Source: an uncultured Tenacibaculum sp.
GTDB lineage: Bacteria; Bacteroidota; Bacteroidia; Flavobacteriales; Flavobacteriaceae
DNA: 64,000 nt
Assembly (NCBI GenBank): GCA_947492185.1
Contig: CANLMR010000004.1
Span: 124,001 to 188,000, forward strand
Direction: 5' to 3'
The notes below the pieces were generated by a model. The model saw only the letters and a list, made by a program, of their open reading frames with translations. It did not search any database and was not told where the DNA came from. Made by a program: the position numbers and the translations under genes. Each line of letters begins with the position of its first letter. The first letter of the stretch is position 1. Shown piece by piece: positions 54,859-64,000 of the stretch.

Positions 54859-57810
54859 TTACTCTGTATCACAGTGGAATAATTTCTTTTGCTTTTTTGA
54901 AGGTGCTTGTGTTGGAGCTCCTCCAATTTTTTCCTTAAGCATCATTTCGATTAATTTTGCTTTTTCAGCTTTTATTTCTTTACGTTTTTGAAGATCTTTT
55001 TCTATGTCGAAATAAATCGTTCCGTCAATAATTGTTTTTTCAGCTTTACTGTATATTGATAACGGATTGTGACTCCAAAGTACTAAGTCTGCATCTTTTC
55101 CTACTTTAATACTACCAGTTCTATTGTCTAGATGTAATAATTTAGCAGGATTAATAGTTACTGTTCTCCATGCTTCTTGCTCTGTTAAACCTCCATATTT
55201 AACAGTTTTTGCAGCTTCTTGATTTAATCTTCTTGACATTTCAGCATCATCAGAATTAATAGCCACAGTTACACCTTGTCTGTGCATAATTGCTGAATTA
55301 TATGGAATTGCATCATTAACTTCATATTTATATGCCCACCAATCTGCAAATGTAGATCCACCAGCACCATGCTTTTTCATTTTATCAGCGACTTTATATC
55401 CTTCTAAAATGTGAGTAAACGTATTTACGTTAAAATTGAATTTTTCTGCAACTTTCATTAACATGTTTATTTCTGATTGTACATATGAGTGACAAGAAAT
55501 AAAACGTTCTTTATTAATAATTTCAGCTAAAGCTTCTAACTCAATATCCTTTCTGAACGGTTGTCCGCTTTTCTTTTTAGCATCATATTCTTTAGCACGT
55601 TGGAAGTAATCTATGAATACTTGTTCAACTCCCATACGAGTTTGTGGAAAACGAATGGTTTGACGATCTCCCCAATTCGATTGCTTTACGTTTTCTCCTA
55701 ATGCAAACTTGATGAATTTTGGAGAGTTATTGTAAATCATATTCTCTGCATTTTCTCCCCATTTTAATTTGATAATGGCAGATCTACCACCAATTGGGTT
55801 TGCAGAACCGTGTAATATTTGAATAGATGTTACACCACCAGCAATATTTCTATAAATGTTAATATCATCAGGATCAACAACATCTTCAATTGTTACTTCT
55901 GCAGTTGAATTATGTCCCGCTTCATTAACAGCTGAAGTGGCAATATGAGAGTGTTCATCAATAATACCTGCGGTTAAATATTTTCCTGTTCCATCGATCA
56001 CTTTGGCTCTTCCAGTAGATAAATTTTTACCAATTCTACTAATTTTTCCATCTTTTACTAATACATCGGTATTTTCAAGTATTTGATCATTTTCACTTGT
56101 CCAAACTGTAGCATTTTTAATTAATATAGTTTGTTGTGCTGGTTTAAATGAATTTCCTAAACCAACATTAGGATAACTTACGGCTACAACTTCAGGTGAT
56201 TTACTATCAGATTTTTTCTTGGATTTCTTTTTATCATCTGATTTTTTAACTTGTTTTGAAGCATTCCAAGTGATATCATTTCCAAAATGATCGGTACCAG
56301 TACCACTCATTCCATTAAGATTATTGATAATTGTTCCAGCTAAACGTAAAAACTTTCCTTCATCATTAATAGCTAATTGAATCCAGTTATCTTTAAAAGA
56401 AAAGGTAGATTTTAGTTTTTTATCACCTAACTTAACTTCTCCTTTTTGTTTAGCTCCTTTACCAGTAATAGTTAAGTCATACGTTTTTCCATTAGTATTT
56501 ATCATATAACTTCCTGTTAAATTAGGAATACTCATGTCATTAATCACATTTTTGTTTCCTTGAACCCAGTTTTCGTATATTGTAGTTTTGGTATCAAAAA
56601 TATCTCCAGATGTAATTAAGAAGTTTGCATAACTACCAGTATTTAAATTTCCAATTTTTGAATTGTTTAAAATTTTTGCAGGAACTGTAGTTAATGCTTC
56701 TAATGCTTTAGTTTTATCTAAACCATATTTGATCGCTTTTTGAATGTTTTTATTAAATTCTTTTACAGATTTTAACTTATGTGTAGTTAAAGCAAAATTT
56801 ACTCCGTTTTTAGCTAGTTTAGCAGGGTTTGAAGGCTCTTGATTCCATTTACGCATATCACGTAATGATATTACTTCAGCTAAAAACTTATTACTCACAT
56901 CGTAAGCTTTTCTAAAATTTAAAGGAATAATAAACGTTGCATTTGTGTTTTTAATGTCTTGAATTCGTTCAAATTCATCTCCACCACCTAAAATGGTATA
57001 CTGAATACCGAATTCATCTCCAACTTTATCAGCTCTTAAAGCATTCATAGCACTACCAGCATTAAAAATTTGTGGCAGTTCTTTTTTCTTATTAATTGCT
57101 TCTAATGATAGATCTGAATTTTTAGAATTTCCTTTAGCATACCAATCAGCATCCATATAAGCTTGTCTAATTAATGCCATTGCACCCATTTGAGAAGTAG
57201 GGTAAGATTGTCGAGATTTTTTACTTTTAGAAAACGATAAGTGATTAGATGTTTTTTTATCTAAAATTCGGTAAGCATTAGTTACATCTGAATTTAAAGC
57301 AACTAATATTCCGTTACCTTGCATAATTCCATCTTCTAAATGTGAATTCACAACACCAAACCCGGAATTGATAAGCTCCTTTGCTTTTTTTGGATTAAAA
57401 GAAAAAGAAGTTAAAGGATTTGTTTCTGGTCTGATATGATCATTCCAATAATAGCCTTTTCGATTGGCATCATATTGAGGTCCTCTATTATTTCCAGAAC
57501 TTCTTTTTATTGGAGCAATTCCAAAACTAGAATATATATCGATGAATGAAGGAAAAATAAATTTTCCTTTAACATCTATAACTTTAGCCTCTTTAGGAAT
57601 GGAAATGCTTTTCCCAACATTTAAAACTTTTCCATCTTTAATTAATAAAGTTCCCTTGTTGATTTTATTGGTTGGACTTAAATAAATAGTTGCATTAGTA
57701 AATGCAACAGTAGTGTTTTTTGAAGTTTTCACTCCTGTATTTGTAGGAAAGTACTCTTGAGAGAAACTTACTGATACACAGAAGAGAAATAGTAGTACTA
57801 TTTTTTTCAT
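54859..57810 (-). CDS. Double amidohydrolase-superfamily protein (degenerate N half, intact C half)
   Basis: 983 residues with signal peptide MKKIVLLFLFCVSVSFS. Two amidohydrolase-like units follow, about 30-420 and 560-960, joined by a small beta domain (about 430-515) and a Lys-rich linker (521-537). The N half has DIYSSFG (from residue 91) where HxH is expected, so it is probably not catalytic. The C half keeps DEHSH (H620, H622), SCHSY, TFTHI and NSDDAEM, consistent with a metal-dependent hydrolase. The substrate is unknown; a periplasmic peptide or cyclic amide is an inference. Co-transcribed with the smaller paralogue. Confidence 0.87.
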   Translation of the reverse strand: MKKIVLLFLFCVSVSFSQEYFPTNTGVKTSKNTTVAFTNATIYLSPTNKINKGTLLIKDGKVLNVGKSISIPKEAKVIDVKGKFIFPSFIDIYSSFGIAPIKRSSGNNRGPQYDANRKGYYWNDHIRPETNPLTSFSFNPKKAKELINSGFGVVNSHLEDGIMQGNGILVALNSDVTNAYRILDKKTSNHLSFSKSKKSRQSYPTSQMGAMALIRQAYMDADWYAKGNSKNSDLSLEAINKKKELPQIFNAGSAMNALRADKVGDEFGIQYTILGGGDEFERIQDIKNTNATFIIPLNFRKAYDVSNKFLAEVISLRDMRKWNQEPSNPAKLAKNGVNFALTTHKLKSVKEFNKNIQKAIKYGLDKTKALEALTTVPAKILNNSKIGNLNTGSYANFLITSGDIFDTKTTIYENWVQGNKNVINDMSIPNLTGSYMINTNGKTYDLTITGKGAKQKGEVKLGDKKLKSTFSFKDNWIQLAINDEGKFLRLAGTIINNLNGMSGTGTDHFGNDITWNASKQVKKSDDKKKSKKKSDSKSPEVVAVSYPNVGLGNSFKPAQQTILIKNATVWTSENDQILENTDVLVKDGKISRIGKNLSTGRAKVIDGTGKYLTAGIIDEHSHIATSAVNEAGHNSTAEVTIEDVVDPDDINIYRNIAGGVTSIQILHGSANPIGGRSAIIKLKWGENAENMIYNNSPKFIKFALGENVKQSNWGDRQTIRFPQTRMGVEQVFIDYFQRAKEYDAKKKSGQPFRKDIELEALAEIINKERFISCHSYVQSEINMLMKVAEKFNFNVNTFTHILEGYKVADKMKKHGAGGSTFADWWAYKYEVNDAIPYNSAIMHRQGVTVAINSDDAEMSRRLNQEAAKTVKYGGLTEQEAWRTVTINPAKLLHLDNRTGSIKVGKDADLVLWSHNPLSIYSKAEKTIIDGTIYFDIEKDLQKRKEIKAEKAKLIEMMLKEKIGGAPTQAPSKKQKKLFHCDTE

Positions 57811-57891
57811 TGTAGAATAAATTGATTGAAATAACGATTAAAAGTATTCAATTAATTCCAGAATGAATTTCCTTTAACATAAAATTAAGAA

Positions 57892-58932
57892 TTATTCAAT
57901 GCTTAATTTAGCTATTTTCTCATTTCCAGATAACCAAGCTGTATTTTTATTTACAAAATTAATTGAATAAAATTCTTCTTCAGAAAGCTTTTTCCAAGAA
58001 TTTCCCGCATCATTTGAATATGATATTCCTGTTTTTCCAACAGTGAAAATTTCTTTCCCGTTCCTTTCAGGAACATATTGTACACAACTTTTATAATTAG
58101 GGTTTTGGTTATCTGCAACTATTTCCCATGTTTTTCCTCCATCTTTTGTAATAGCTTTATTTTTACAATTATCATTTGGTTTAGAATAGTCTCCTCCTAT
58201 AATAATTCCATTATTTTCATCATAAAAATCGATGGAATAGATACCTTGTGGTCCATTCCCTTGAATAAAAGGAGTAGCGTATATATTCCATGTTTTTCCT
58301 TTGTCAGTAGATTTTAATATCCTTGCTTTTTTTCCTCCAGAAGCAATCCAGACAGTGTTGTTTATTATTTTAATATTAGTATTACTAGCTGCGAAAAATG
58401 CTTCTCCATCTTCGAATTTTGGTAATTCAGCACAAGGGATTTTTGACCAGTTATTTCCGCCATCATTTGTTAAAATAATTGAAGGACATCCTTCAGTAGG
58501 GTCTCCAACGGCTATTCCATCTTTTTCATTCGAAAAAAAATGCATTGAATCGTAGAATACTTTTTCATGTTTTTCAATATAAACGATTTCCTTAGTAGTA
58601 TCTATTTTATAAAGTAAAGCTGGATTTGCAATGGAAAGTGCAAAAACACATTCTTTTGTTTTTGTTAAACTTCTAAAATGAGGTTGTATAGAATCTTGAT
58701 AATTTACGGTTTCAATATCCCATGTTTTTCCTCCATCTTTAGTATTACCAATTTTTCCATTTGAACCAGCAAAATAGACAGTGTTTTCATCAATACTTTC
58801 AATTGCTCTTATACTTGTATTATCAATTTTAAAAACTTCAATTTCAAAATTGCTAATTTCTCTAGAAGTATATTTTTCTTTGCAAGAGAAGAAAAAAAGT
58901 GTTAATGAAATAATTGTAAGGAAACGTTTCAT
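57892..58932 (-). CDS. YCF48/BNR-repeat lipoprotein
   Basis: About 346 residues from the ATG at 58932, giving a lipobox FFFSC. The product is built of repeated beta-propeller blades with GKTWDI, GGNNWSKI, GKTWNIY, GGKTWEIV and GNSWKKL (the Asp-box / BNR motif SxDGGxTW). It is similar to YCF48/HCF136-like photosystem-assembly proteins in fold only. In flavobacteria such proteins are annotated as oxidoreductases or glycosyl hydrolases without support. Function unknown; probably a surface or periplasmic binding protein. Divergent from the patatin gene. Confidence 0.82.
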   Translation of the reverse strand: MKRFLTIISLTLFFFSCKEKYTSREISNFEIEVFKIDNTSIRAIESIDENTVYFAGSNGKIGNTKDGGKTWDIETVNYQDSIQPHFRSLTKTKECVFALSIANPALLYKIDTTKEIVYIEKHEKVFYDSMHFFSNEKDGIAVGDPTEGCPSIILTNDGGNNWSKIPCAELPKFEDGEAFFAASNTNIKIINNTVWIASGGKKARILKSTDKGKTWNIYATPFIQGNGPQGIYSIDFYDENNGIIIGGDYSKPNDNCKNKAITKDGGKTWEIVADNQNPNYKSCVQYVPERNGKEIFTVGKTGISYSNDAGNSWKKLSEEEFYSINFVNKNTAWLSGNEKIAKLSIE

Positions 58933-58982
58933 TTTTTGTCTATTTTTATGCATCTAAAAATAGATAAAATCATTTCATATTT

Positions 58983-59924
58983 ATGAAGAAAGCACTAGTA
59001 ATTTCTGGAGGTGGTAGTAAAGGCGCATTTGCCGGTGGTGTTGTAGAATTTTTAATGAAAGAAAAAAAGAAAGATTACGATCTGTTTTTAGGTACTTCAA
59101 CAGGTAGTTTAATGGTTTCACATTTGGCAGTAGGAATGGTGGATGAATTAAAAATGTTATATACAAACGTAAACCAGAGAAGTATTTTTAGTAATAATCC
59201 TTTTAGAATTAAAAATGTTCATGGAGTTAAAGTAATTTCTATTCGACATAGAAATACCTTTTGGAACTTTTTAAATGGAAGGAAAACTTTTGGGGAAAGC
59301 AAAAATTTAAGAAGATTGATAAGGTCAAACATTTCACCAAAAATGTATGAAATTATCAGAGAACGAAATAAAGAAGTAGTTGTTACGGTTTCTAATTTAA
59401 CTGCCAACGAAATTGAATATAAATCAATTCTAGATTGTACTTATGAGGATTTTTGTGATTGGATTTGGGGTTCTTGCAATTATGTACCTTTTATGAGCTT
59501 ATTAGAGAAGAATTCTTGCCAATACGCAGATGGAGGATTTGGGTGTTTAGTGCCAATTAGAGAAGCAATACAACGTGGAGCAAAAGAAGTAGATGCTATT
59601 ATATTAGAAACTGAGGTTAACCAAATAAATAGAATGCCAGCCAAAAACCCTTTTTCACTAATGTTAGACGTTTTTGGTTTTATGTTAGAGCATGTAGAAA
59701 AACATAATGTAACTATTGGTAAATTATCTGCAAAATATCAAGACGTTCAGTTAAATTTATATTATACTCCAACCGTATTAACTACAAATTCTTTGATTTT
59801 TGATAAAGCCCAAATGTCCTCATGGTGGAGACAAGGATATGAATATGCTAAAATGAAAGATTTATCAATTATGAATGATTTTAGACCTGATTTAATTGAT
59901 AAAAAAACTAAAGATGTTTCATGA
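58983..59924 (+). CDS. Patatin-like phospholipase
   Basis: 313 residues. Serine lipid hydrolase with oxyanion loop SGGGSKGAFAGG (about 8-19), nucleophile elbow LGTSTGSLM (Ser about 40) and catalytic Asp in YADGGFG (about 180). Close in layout to RssA/YchK-type bacterial patatins. No signal peptide, so cytoplasmic. Its end overlaps the next gene's start by four bases (ATGA). Confidence 0.9.
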   Translation: MKKALVISGGGSKGAFAGGVVEFLMKEKKKDYDLFLGTSTGSLMVSHLAVGMVDELKMLYTNVNQRSIFSNNPFRIKNVHGVKVISIRHRNTFWNFLNGRKTFGESKNLRRLIRSNISPKMYEIIRERNKEVVVTVSNLTANEIEYKSILDCTYEDFCDWIWGSCNYVPFMSLLEKNSCQYADGGFGCLVPIREAIQRGAKEVDAIILETEVNQINRMPAKNPFSLMLDVFGFMLEHVEKHNVTIGKLSAKYQDVQLNLYYTPTVLTTNSLIFDKAQMSSWWRQGYEYAKMKDLSIMNDFRPDLIDKKTKDVS

Positions 59925-60808
59925 AATTTGGAAAAGTAGAACAACCTGAACTAATAGATTTTTCGTTTCCGGAAACACATCAAGATACTATTAAGTTACT
60001 ATCTAAGTTTGATAAAAAAGAACCATTATCAGTATATGTTGGTTGTGCGAAATGGAATAAAACTGACTTAAAAGGATTTTACCCAAGTGGAACCAAAGAT
60101 GAATTGATATACTATTCTAGTCAATTTAATTCCATAGAACTTAATGCCACATTTTATCGTCAGTTTCCGCCAGAACAGTTTGAAAAATGGAAAAACAAAA
60201 CCCCTGAAGGTTTTAAGTTCTTTCCTAAATTGACTCAAGATATTAGTCATTGGAAACGTTTGCAGGGTGTGTCAGATCTTGTCAATTATTATTTGGATGC
60301 TGCAACAAGGCTAGAGGAGAAGTTAGGAACAATTTTTTTACAATTGCATGCTAATTTTGGACCAAAGAATTTTGATAGATTACAAAATTTTGTTGAAAGC
60401 TGGCCAGAAGAAATTCCTTTAACAGTGGAATGCAGACATACAGATTGGTTTACAGATGAGTCTGTAGCATCTGAGTTTTATGAATTGCTTGAAACCAATG
60501 GAGTATCTAACACAATAGTAGATACAGCAGGTAGGAGAGATATGATGCATATGCGTTTAACAAATAATGAAGCTTTTATTCGTTATGTTGGAGCAAATCA
60601 TAATTCAGATTATAACCGTTTAGATGATTGGGTTACTCGATTATCAGAATGGGTAGATTTAGGACTTAGAAACATTCATTTTTTCGTACATCAAAATTTA
60701 GAGCTTGAATCTCCTTTATTAGCAGCTTATTTTATAAAAAAGTTGAATAAAGCTTTAGATAGTGATTTAAAAATACCTAATGAGGATGATCAGCAAAGTT
60801 TATTTTAA
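59921..60808 (+). CDS. DUF72 (YecE-like) protein
   Basis: 295 residues. TIM-barrel-like DUF72 family: YVGCAKWNKTDLKGFYPSGT near residue 38, YSSQFNSIELNATFYR near 64, FKFFPKLTQDISHWKR near 92, LTVECRHTDWF near 168, and FFVHQNLELESPLLAA near the end. The biochemical function of the family is unsettled. Translationally coupled to the patatin gene upstream and convergent (four-base overlap) with the membrane protein gene. Confidence 0.88.
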   Translation: MKFGKVEQPELIDFSFPETHQDTIKLLSKFDKKEPLSVYVGCAKWNKTDLKGFYPSGTKDELIYYSSQFNSIELNATFYRQFPPEQFEKWKNKTPEGFKFFPKLTQDISHWKRLQGVSDLVNYYLDAATRLEEKLGTIFLQLHANFGPKNFDRLQNFVESWPEEIPLTVECRHTDWFTDESVASEFYELLETNGVSNTIVDTAGRRDMMHMRLTNNEAFIRYVGANHNSDYNRLDDWVTRLSEWVDLGLRNIHFFVHQNLELESPLLAAYFIKKLNKALDSDLKIPNEDDQQSLF

Positions 60809-61353
60809 CTAATTGTATTGACTGTATTAATTAATGATTCTTTTAAATCATTAAGATTTTGTTTGTCAATATCATTATAATGCTCAGATACTTCATATTT
60901 GATGCTTCTAACATATTTATGACACCCTTCGAAACGTTTCTCAATATTTATATTTCTATCAATAGTTTTTTGCTTAACTATACCTAAAGTAGTTACTATA
61001 AATAGTATAAGAAATATTACAATACAACTAGGGATTATGATAATAACAGAAGCAAAAACAACTAGAAAGTTGGTAACTCTACTGTTAAAAACTTCACTAG
61101 GATCATTATGGTATGCTTCGTGACAATGATTTGGCCCGTCAACAGGTCTAAATGTAAAGTCTATAATTTTCTCTAATATTTTCCAATAAAAAGGTACCAA
61201 ACTTCTGTCTGGAAAATAATGATTGTTGTAATATCCAATTCTTGCAGAGATAGTGTTATCGGCATAACCTCCAGCAATAACATTTCCTAATTGATCAATA
61301 GAAATAAAAATATTAGAAATGTATTTCCATAATAAAGATTTATTGGTAATCAT
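60805..61353 (-). CDS. Small membrane protein of unknown function
   Basis: 182 residues. The N-terminal region, IDQLGNVIAGGYADNTISAR followed by DGPNHCHEAYHND, resembles a widespread group of short hypothetical proteins in bacterial and phage genomes with a DQL.N...GG...T.S.R pattern; I know no function for it. A hydrophobic stretch at about 95-125 (VTNFLVVFASVIIIIPSCIV) predicts one or two membrane helices, followed by a charged tail. It ends overlapping the DUF72 gene. Confidence 0.7.
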   Translation of the reverse strand: MITNKSLLWKYISNIFISIDQLGNVIAGGYADNTISARIGYYNNHYFPDRSLVPFYWKILEKIIDFTFRPVDGPNHCHEAYHNDPSEVFNSRVTNFLVVFASVIIIIPSCIVIFLILFIVTTLGIVKQKTIDRNINIEKRFEGCHKYVRSIKYEVSEHYNDIDKQNLNDLKESLINTVNTIS

Positions 61354-61403
61354 TTGTAGCTAATTTTTCTGGTTTTCTCAAATTTATAAATTTAAATCAA
61401 TAA

Positions 61404-61431
61404 AAAAACTACCTATAATAAGGTAGTTTTT
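61404..61431 (-). terminator. Terminator of the S41 protease gene
   Basis: AAAAACTACCT (61404-61414) pairs exactly with AGGTAGTTTTT (61421-61431) around ATAATA, about 30 bases after the S41 stop. Confidence 0.85.
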
Positions 61432-61462
61432 CAAAAAATCTATATTTTAAAAAATAGTATTA

Positions 61463-62929
61463 CTATTTGAATTTTATATACATGTTGTTGTAATCTGGGT
61501 TTTTCATTTCTGAGTTCCAAAAAGGATTTTCAATTTCGTTTCTAGACATCACATTAGTTCCTCTTGCCCCAGTTGTAATGTATTGGATTGTTCTAGCTAA
61601 TAAAGGTTCAGTAGGTTCTCCTAGAATTCCTAAATTATTATAGTCTTCTGCTATTTGAACCTCAGCTGTAAATCCATTAGGCTCATTTTGTCCGTCTTTA
61701 TTTTGAATTTCTAAAACAATAGGTTGCATAGCCCAAGTATGTGAAGCGTTAAAGTTAGGTCCATTTCTGGTATAATCATCAGAATCGTATAATGTAATTG
61801 ACGCTACTTGTTTACCAACAGTTTCACTTCCTACAAGTTTTACATCTATATATGGTTTTAAACAATTAATTATTAATTCAGAAGCAGATGCTGTTTGATC
61901 ACTAACAATAACATATATTGTTGTAAGATTTAAACTATTGATTGCTTCATCTAAAATAGTATTGCCATTAATATCTTTTTTTATAATTCGATCAGTAAAA
62001 CGATCAATAAAACTTTCACTACTAAAACTACCCATTACTTTATCGTTCCATATTTTATTAGCAAAAACTTCTCCATTAAATTGTCCAGTAATCATACTCG
62101 ATAGGTAAACAGCAGAAGTTACAGAACCACCACCATTATAGCGTAAATCAATTACCAAATCAGTAACTCCACCAATTAAAAAATCAGCAAAAGCTTGATT
62201 TAATTGAGCATCAAAATCTGATGCAAACTGATTATACATTAAGTAACCAATTCTATTTGCACCTTGATTAATAATTGTAGCAACTTTAATAGGGTTTTCG
62301 GTTACTTCGGATTTGACAATATCTATAGTTGTTCCATTAACAATTGGATTTCCTCCATTATAATTTGCTAAACTGACTGTAAAATTATTTGGAGCAAATA
62401 ATTGATTTACATTTCCTGTAGTTATTTGTGTAGCATTTACTTCAGAAATAATCATTCCTCGAGTAATACCTTTAATATCTGCATCAGAACCAGTTACTAC
62501 TTCTCGAACTACCACATATGCATTACCAGAATTATCAGCATATGGAATAGCAACTAATTTTAAACCACTTGTTAATCTAATACCTTGAAAAGAGTTTTCT
62601 AAAGCTATATAGTCACTAGTAATCCAAGAAAAAACTCTATTAGGATCTTTAGGAAATTCGTTTGGTAATGATAATAAACTATTAAATAATTCATCAGGAG
62701 CATTAAAACCACTCAAATAACTATTTAATTGCTCTCTTGTAGAAAATTTACTATCCGACAAATCAGGAATTACACCTTGCCATTTGTAGTAAGCATTCAT
62801 ACCTCCCCATACAAAATCATTAATTTCTATATCTTGTGGTATGTCTTCAGTTTTAGAACAATTAACCATAGTTAATGTTAAAACAAGTAAAAAAACATAT
62901 TTAAGGTGGGAATATTTCTTCATATACAC
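61463..62929 (-). CDS. S41-family C-terminal processing-like peptidase (lipoprotein)
   Basis: 488 residues (start at 62929 or the ATG at 62923). Lipobox region TMVNC (cysteine about 24) predicts a lipid anchor. A PDZ-like domain lies at about 125-205 (ITRGMIISEVNATQITT). The S41 domain lies at about 215-400 with DLRYNGGGSVTSAVYL, catalytic Ser in VSDQTASASELIINCL and Lys in VGSETVGKQVAS. It should cut unfolded or tail-exposed substrates in the periplasm. Monocistronic and divergent from the ECF sigma gene. Confidence 0.9.
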   Translation of the reverse strand: MYMKKYSHLKYVFLLVLTLTMVNCSKTEDIPQDIEINDFVWGGMNAYYKWQGVIPDLSDSKFSTREQLNSYLSGFNAPDELFNSLLSLPNEFPKDPNRVFSWITSDYIALENSFQGIRLTSGLKLVAIPYADNSGNAYVVVREVVTGSDADIKGITRGMIISEVNATQITTGNVNQLFAPNNFTVSLANYNGGNPIVNGTTIDIVKSEVTENPIKVATIINQGANRIGYLMYNQFASDFDAQLNQAFADFLIGGVTDLVIDLRYNGGGSVTSAVYLSSMITGQFNGEVFANKIWNDKVMGSFSSESFIDRFTDRIIKKDINGNTILDEAINSLNLTTIYVIVSDQTASASELIINCLKPYIDVKLVGSETVGKQVASITLYDSDDYTRNGPNFNASHTWAMQPIVLEIQNKDGQNEPNGFTAEVQIAEDYNNLGILGEPTEPLLARTIQYITTGARGTNVMSRNEIENPFWNSEMKNPDYNNMYIKFK

Positions 62930-63086
62930 ATGTTTAATCTATCAGATAACGCAATTTATATAAAACTTAGTACTTTTTTTAACTTTCTTTGTAACAAAAT
63001 TATTTGTGCGTCGTCGTAAGGGTGTAAAATTGATAAATAAGACGTAAAAAAAATCAATTAATTACAACTAATTCAATAACCAAACA

Positions 63087-63596
63087 ATGAAACAGTCAGA
63101 CTTTTTAAAAGTTGTATTACCATTTAAAGATAAAGTTTTTCGTTTAGCAAAACGTTTACTAGTGTCTACAGAAGAAGCAGAAGATGCTACTCAAGAGCTT
63201 TATTTTAAATTATGGAGAAATAAAGAAAAGTTGGCAGATTATAAAAATGTTGAAGCATTTGCAATGACTATGACTAAAAACTATTGTTTTGATAGATTAA
63301 AATCTAAACAAGCAAGTAATTTAACCTTGGTTCATAGTAATTATAAAGAAAAGGAAACTTCTTTAGAGAAGAAGATAGAATATAGAGATAGTGTAAATAA
63401 TGTTCACAAGCTCATTGAAAATTTACCAGAGCAACAAAAAATAATCATACAATTAAGAGATATTGAACAATATGATTTTGATGAAATATGTGAAATGGTA
63501 GATATGAAACCAACAGCAGTAAGAGTAGCATTATCTAGAGCACGTAAAACAATAAGAGAAGCATTAATTAAACAACATAACTATGGAGTTAGCTAA
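63087..63596 (+). CDS. ECF-type RNA polymerase sigma factor
   Basis: 169 residues. Sigma region 2 (about 12-75) with TEEAEDATQELYFKLWRN and NVEAFAMTMTKNYCFDRLKS; region 4 (about 105-165) with LPEQQKIIIQLRDIEQYDFD and MKPTAVRVALSRARKTIREA. Its end overlaps the start of the next ORF by 14 bases, a common arrangement for sigma/anti-sigma pairs. Confidence 0.92.
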   Translation: MKQSDFLKVVLPFKDKVFRLAKRLLVSTEEAEDATQELYFKLWRNKEKLADYKNVEAFAMTMTKNYCFDRLKSKQASNLTLVHSNYKEKETSLEKKIEYRDSVNNVHKLIENLPEQQKIIIQLRDIEQYDFDEICEMVDMKPTAVRVALSRARKTIREALIKQHNYGVS

Positions 63597-64000
63597 CATA
63601 GAAAAGTTAATAGGAAAATACCTAGAAGCGGAAACAACATTACAAGAAGAAAATCAATTAAGAAAGTACTTTACTTCGAACAATGTAGCACCGCATTTGC
63701 AAGATTATGCAATAATGTTCGGGTATTTTAAACAAAATAAAAGCGAGACGTATACAAAAACCATTAAGTTAAAACCTGAGAACAAAAGAAAGAAGAACTT
63801 TAAATGGATTACTGTAGCAGCATCTTTAGCTTTATTAGTAAGTGCCTACGTAGGTAAAATACAATACGATGAATATCAACAAAGAGTTTATTTCGCCCAA
63901 GTAAAAGAAGCACTTCAAAAAGTTTCATTTCATTTAAACAAAGGAAACGATGCCTTATATGCTGTTTCTGATAATTTGAATAAAGGGAATGATGCTGTTA
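63583..64000 (+). CDS. Membrane-anchored anti-sigma-like protein (partial, runs off the window)
   Basis: 139 residues visible from the ATG at 63583, open to the window end. The N-terminal MELANIEKLIGKYLEAETTL is a short cytoplasmic helix-rich region that could bind the sigma factor. A single membrane helix follows (WITVAASLALLVSAYVG, about residues 78-94), then a periplasmic part with a short repeat (LNKGNDALYAVSDNLNKGND). It overlaps the sigma gene in another frame, suggesting translational coupling. Anti-sigma function is inferred from position and topology. Confidence 0.7.
   Translation, partial: MELANIEKLIGKYLEAETTLQEENQLRKYFTSNNVAPHLQDYAIMFGYFKQNKSETYTKTIKLKPENKRKKNFKWITVAASLALLVSAYVGKIQYDEYQQRVYFAQVKEALQKVSFHLNKGNDALYAVSDNLNKGNDAV

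Overview
The window is an AT-rich chromosomal segment of a member of the Bacteroidota, most likely a marine Flavobacteriaceae species. Evidence includes Bacteroidota-type promoters (TAnnTTTG), few Shine-Dalgarno sites, a type IX secretion sorting domain on a secreted amylase, OmpA/SusC-style outer-membrane proteins, BshA, the split transketolase N-terminal subunit and a purA-fur-relA block. I would not name the genus from this sequence alone.

Layout. 1-0.8 kb: end of the rpsF-rpsR-rplI operon. 1-8.4 kb: lysA, pepT, a lipoprotein plus a DUF3810 metalloprotease-like gene, dnaB and an exported amidotransferase-like protein. A tiny + strand transcription unit with a branched-chain-rich 16-codon ORF lies between lysA and pepT. 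8.4-30.4 kb: metabolic and envelope genes (transketolase N subunit, bshA, aroB, proline dehydrogenase, glyA, a T9SS-exported alpha-amylase with three starch-binding modules, rmuC, an acyltransferase, gcvT, a 993-residue exported protein of unknown function, Xaa-Pro aminopeptidase, acyl-CoA synthetase, class III aminotransferase, OstA/LptA-like protein).

30.4-45 kb is the accessory centre. It opens with a three-gene regulatory/biosynthetic block: a ThiF/E1-like adenylating enzyme, a PAS-LuxR regulator and a LuxI/FeeM-like acyltransferase. Three copies of a 16-bp box lie in the promoters of this block. Two copies sit exactly 23 bp upstream of a TAnnTTTG element. After an outer-membrane beta-barrel protein comes a class I lanthipeptide cluster. 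It holds four short precursor genes with a shared SCLWx(S/T)C core, two LanC-like genes (one with the zinc ligands, one without), a luciferase-like flavin oxidoreductase, a full-length LanB dehydratase and a C39-peptidase ABC exporter. The model is that the precursors are dehydrated by LanB, cyclised by the second LanC, possibly reduced by the flavoenzyme, and cleaved and exported by the transporter. The adjacent LuxR/acyltransferase/ThiF block may make or sense a signal that controls expression.

45-64 kb returns to ordinary genes: a group II PLP decarboxylase, purA, a Fur-family regulator, relA/spoT, a tandem NTF2-like lipoprotein, an AraC regulator, a SpoU methyltransferase, a pair of amidohydrolase-superfamily proteins, a YCF48/BNR-like lipoprotein, a patatin, a DUF72 protein, a small membrane protein, an S41 protease, and an ECF sigma factor followed by a truncated anti-sigma-like gene at the window edge. 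No tRNA, rRNA, IS element or CRISPR array was seen.
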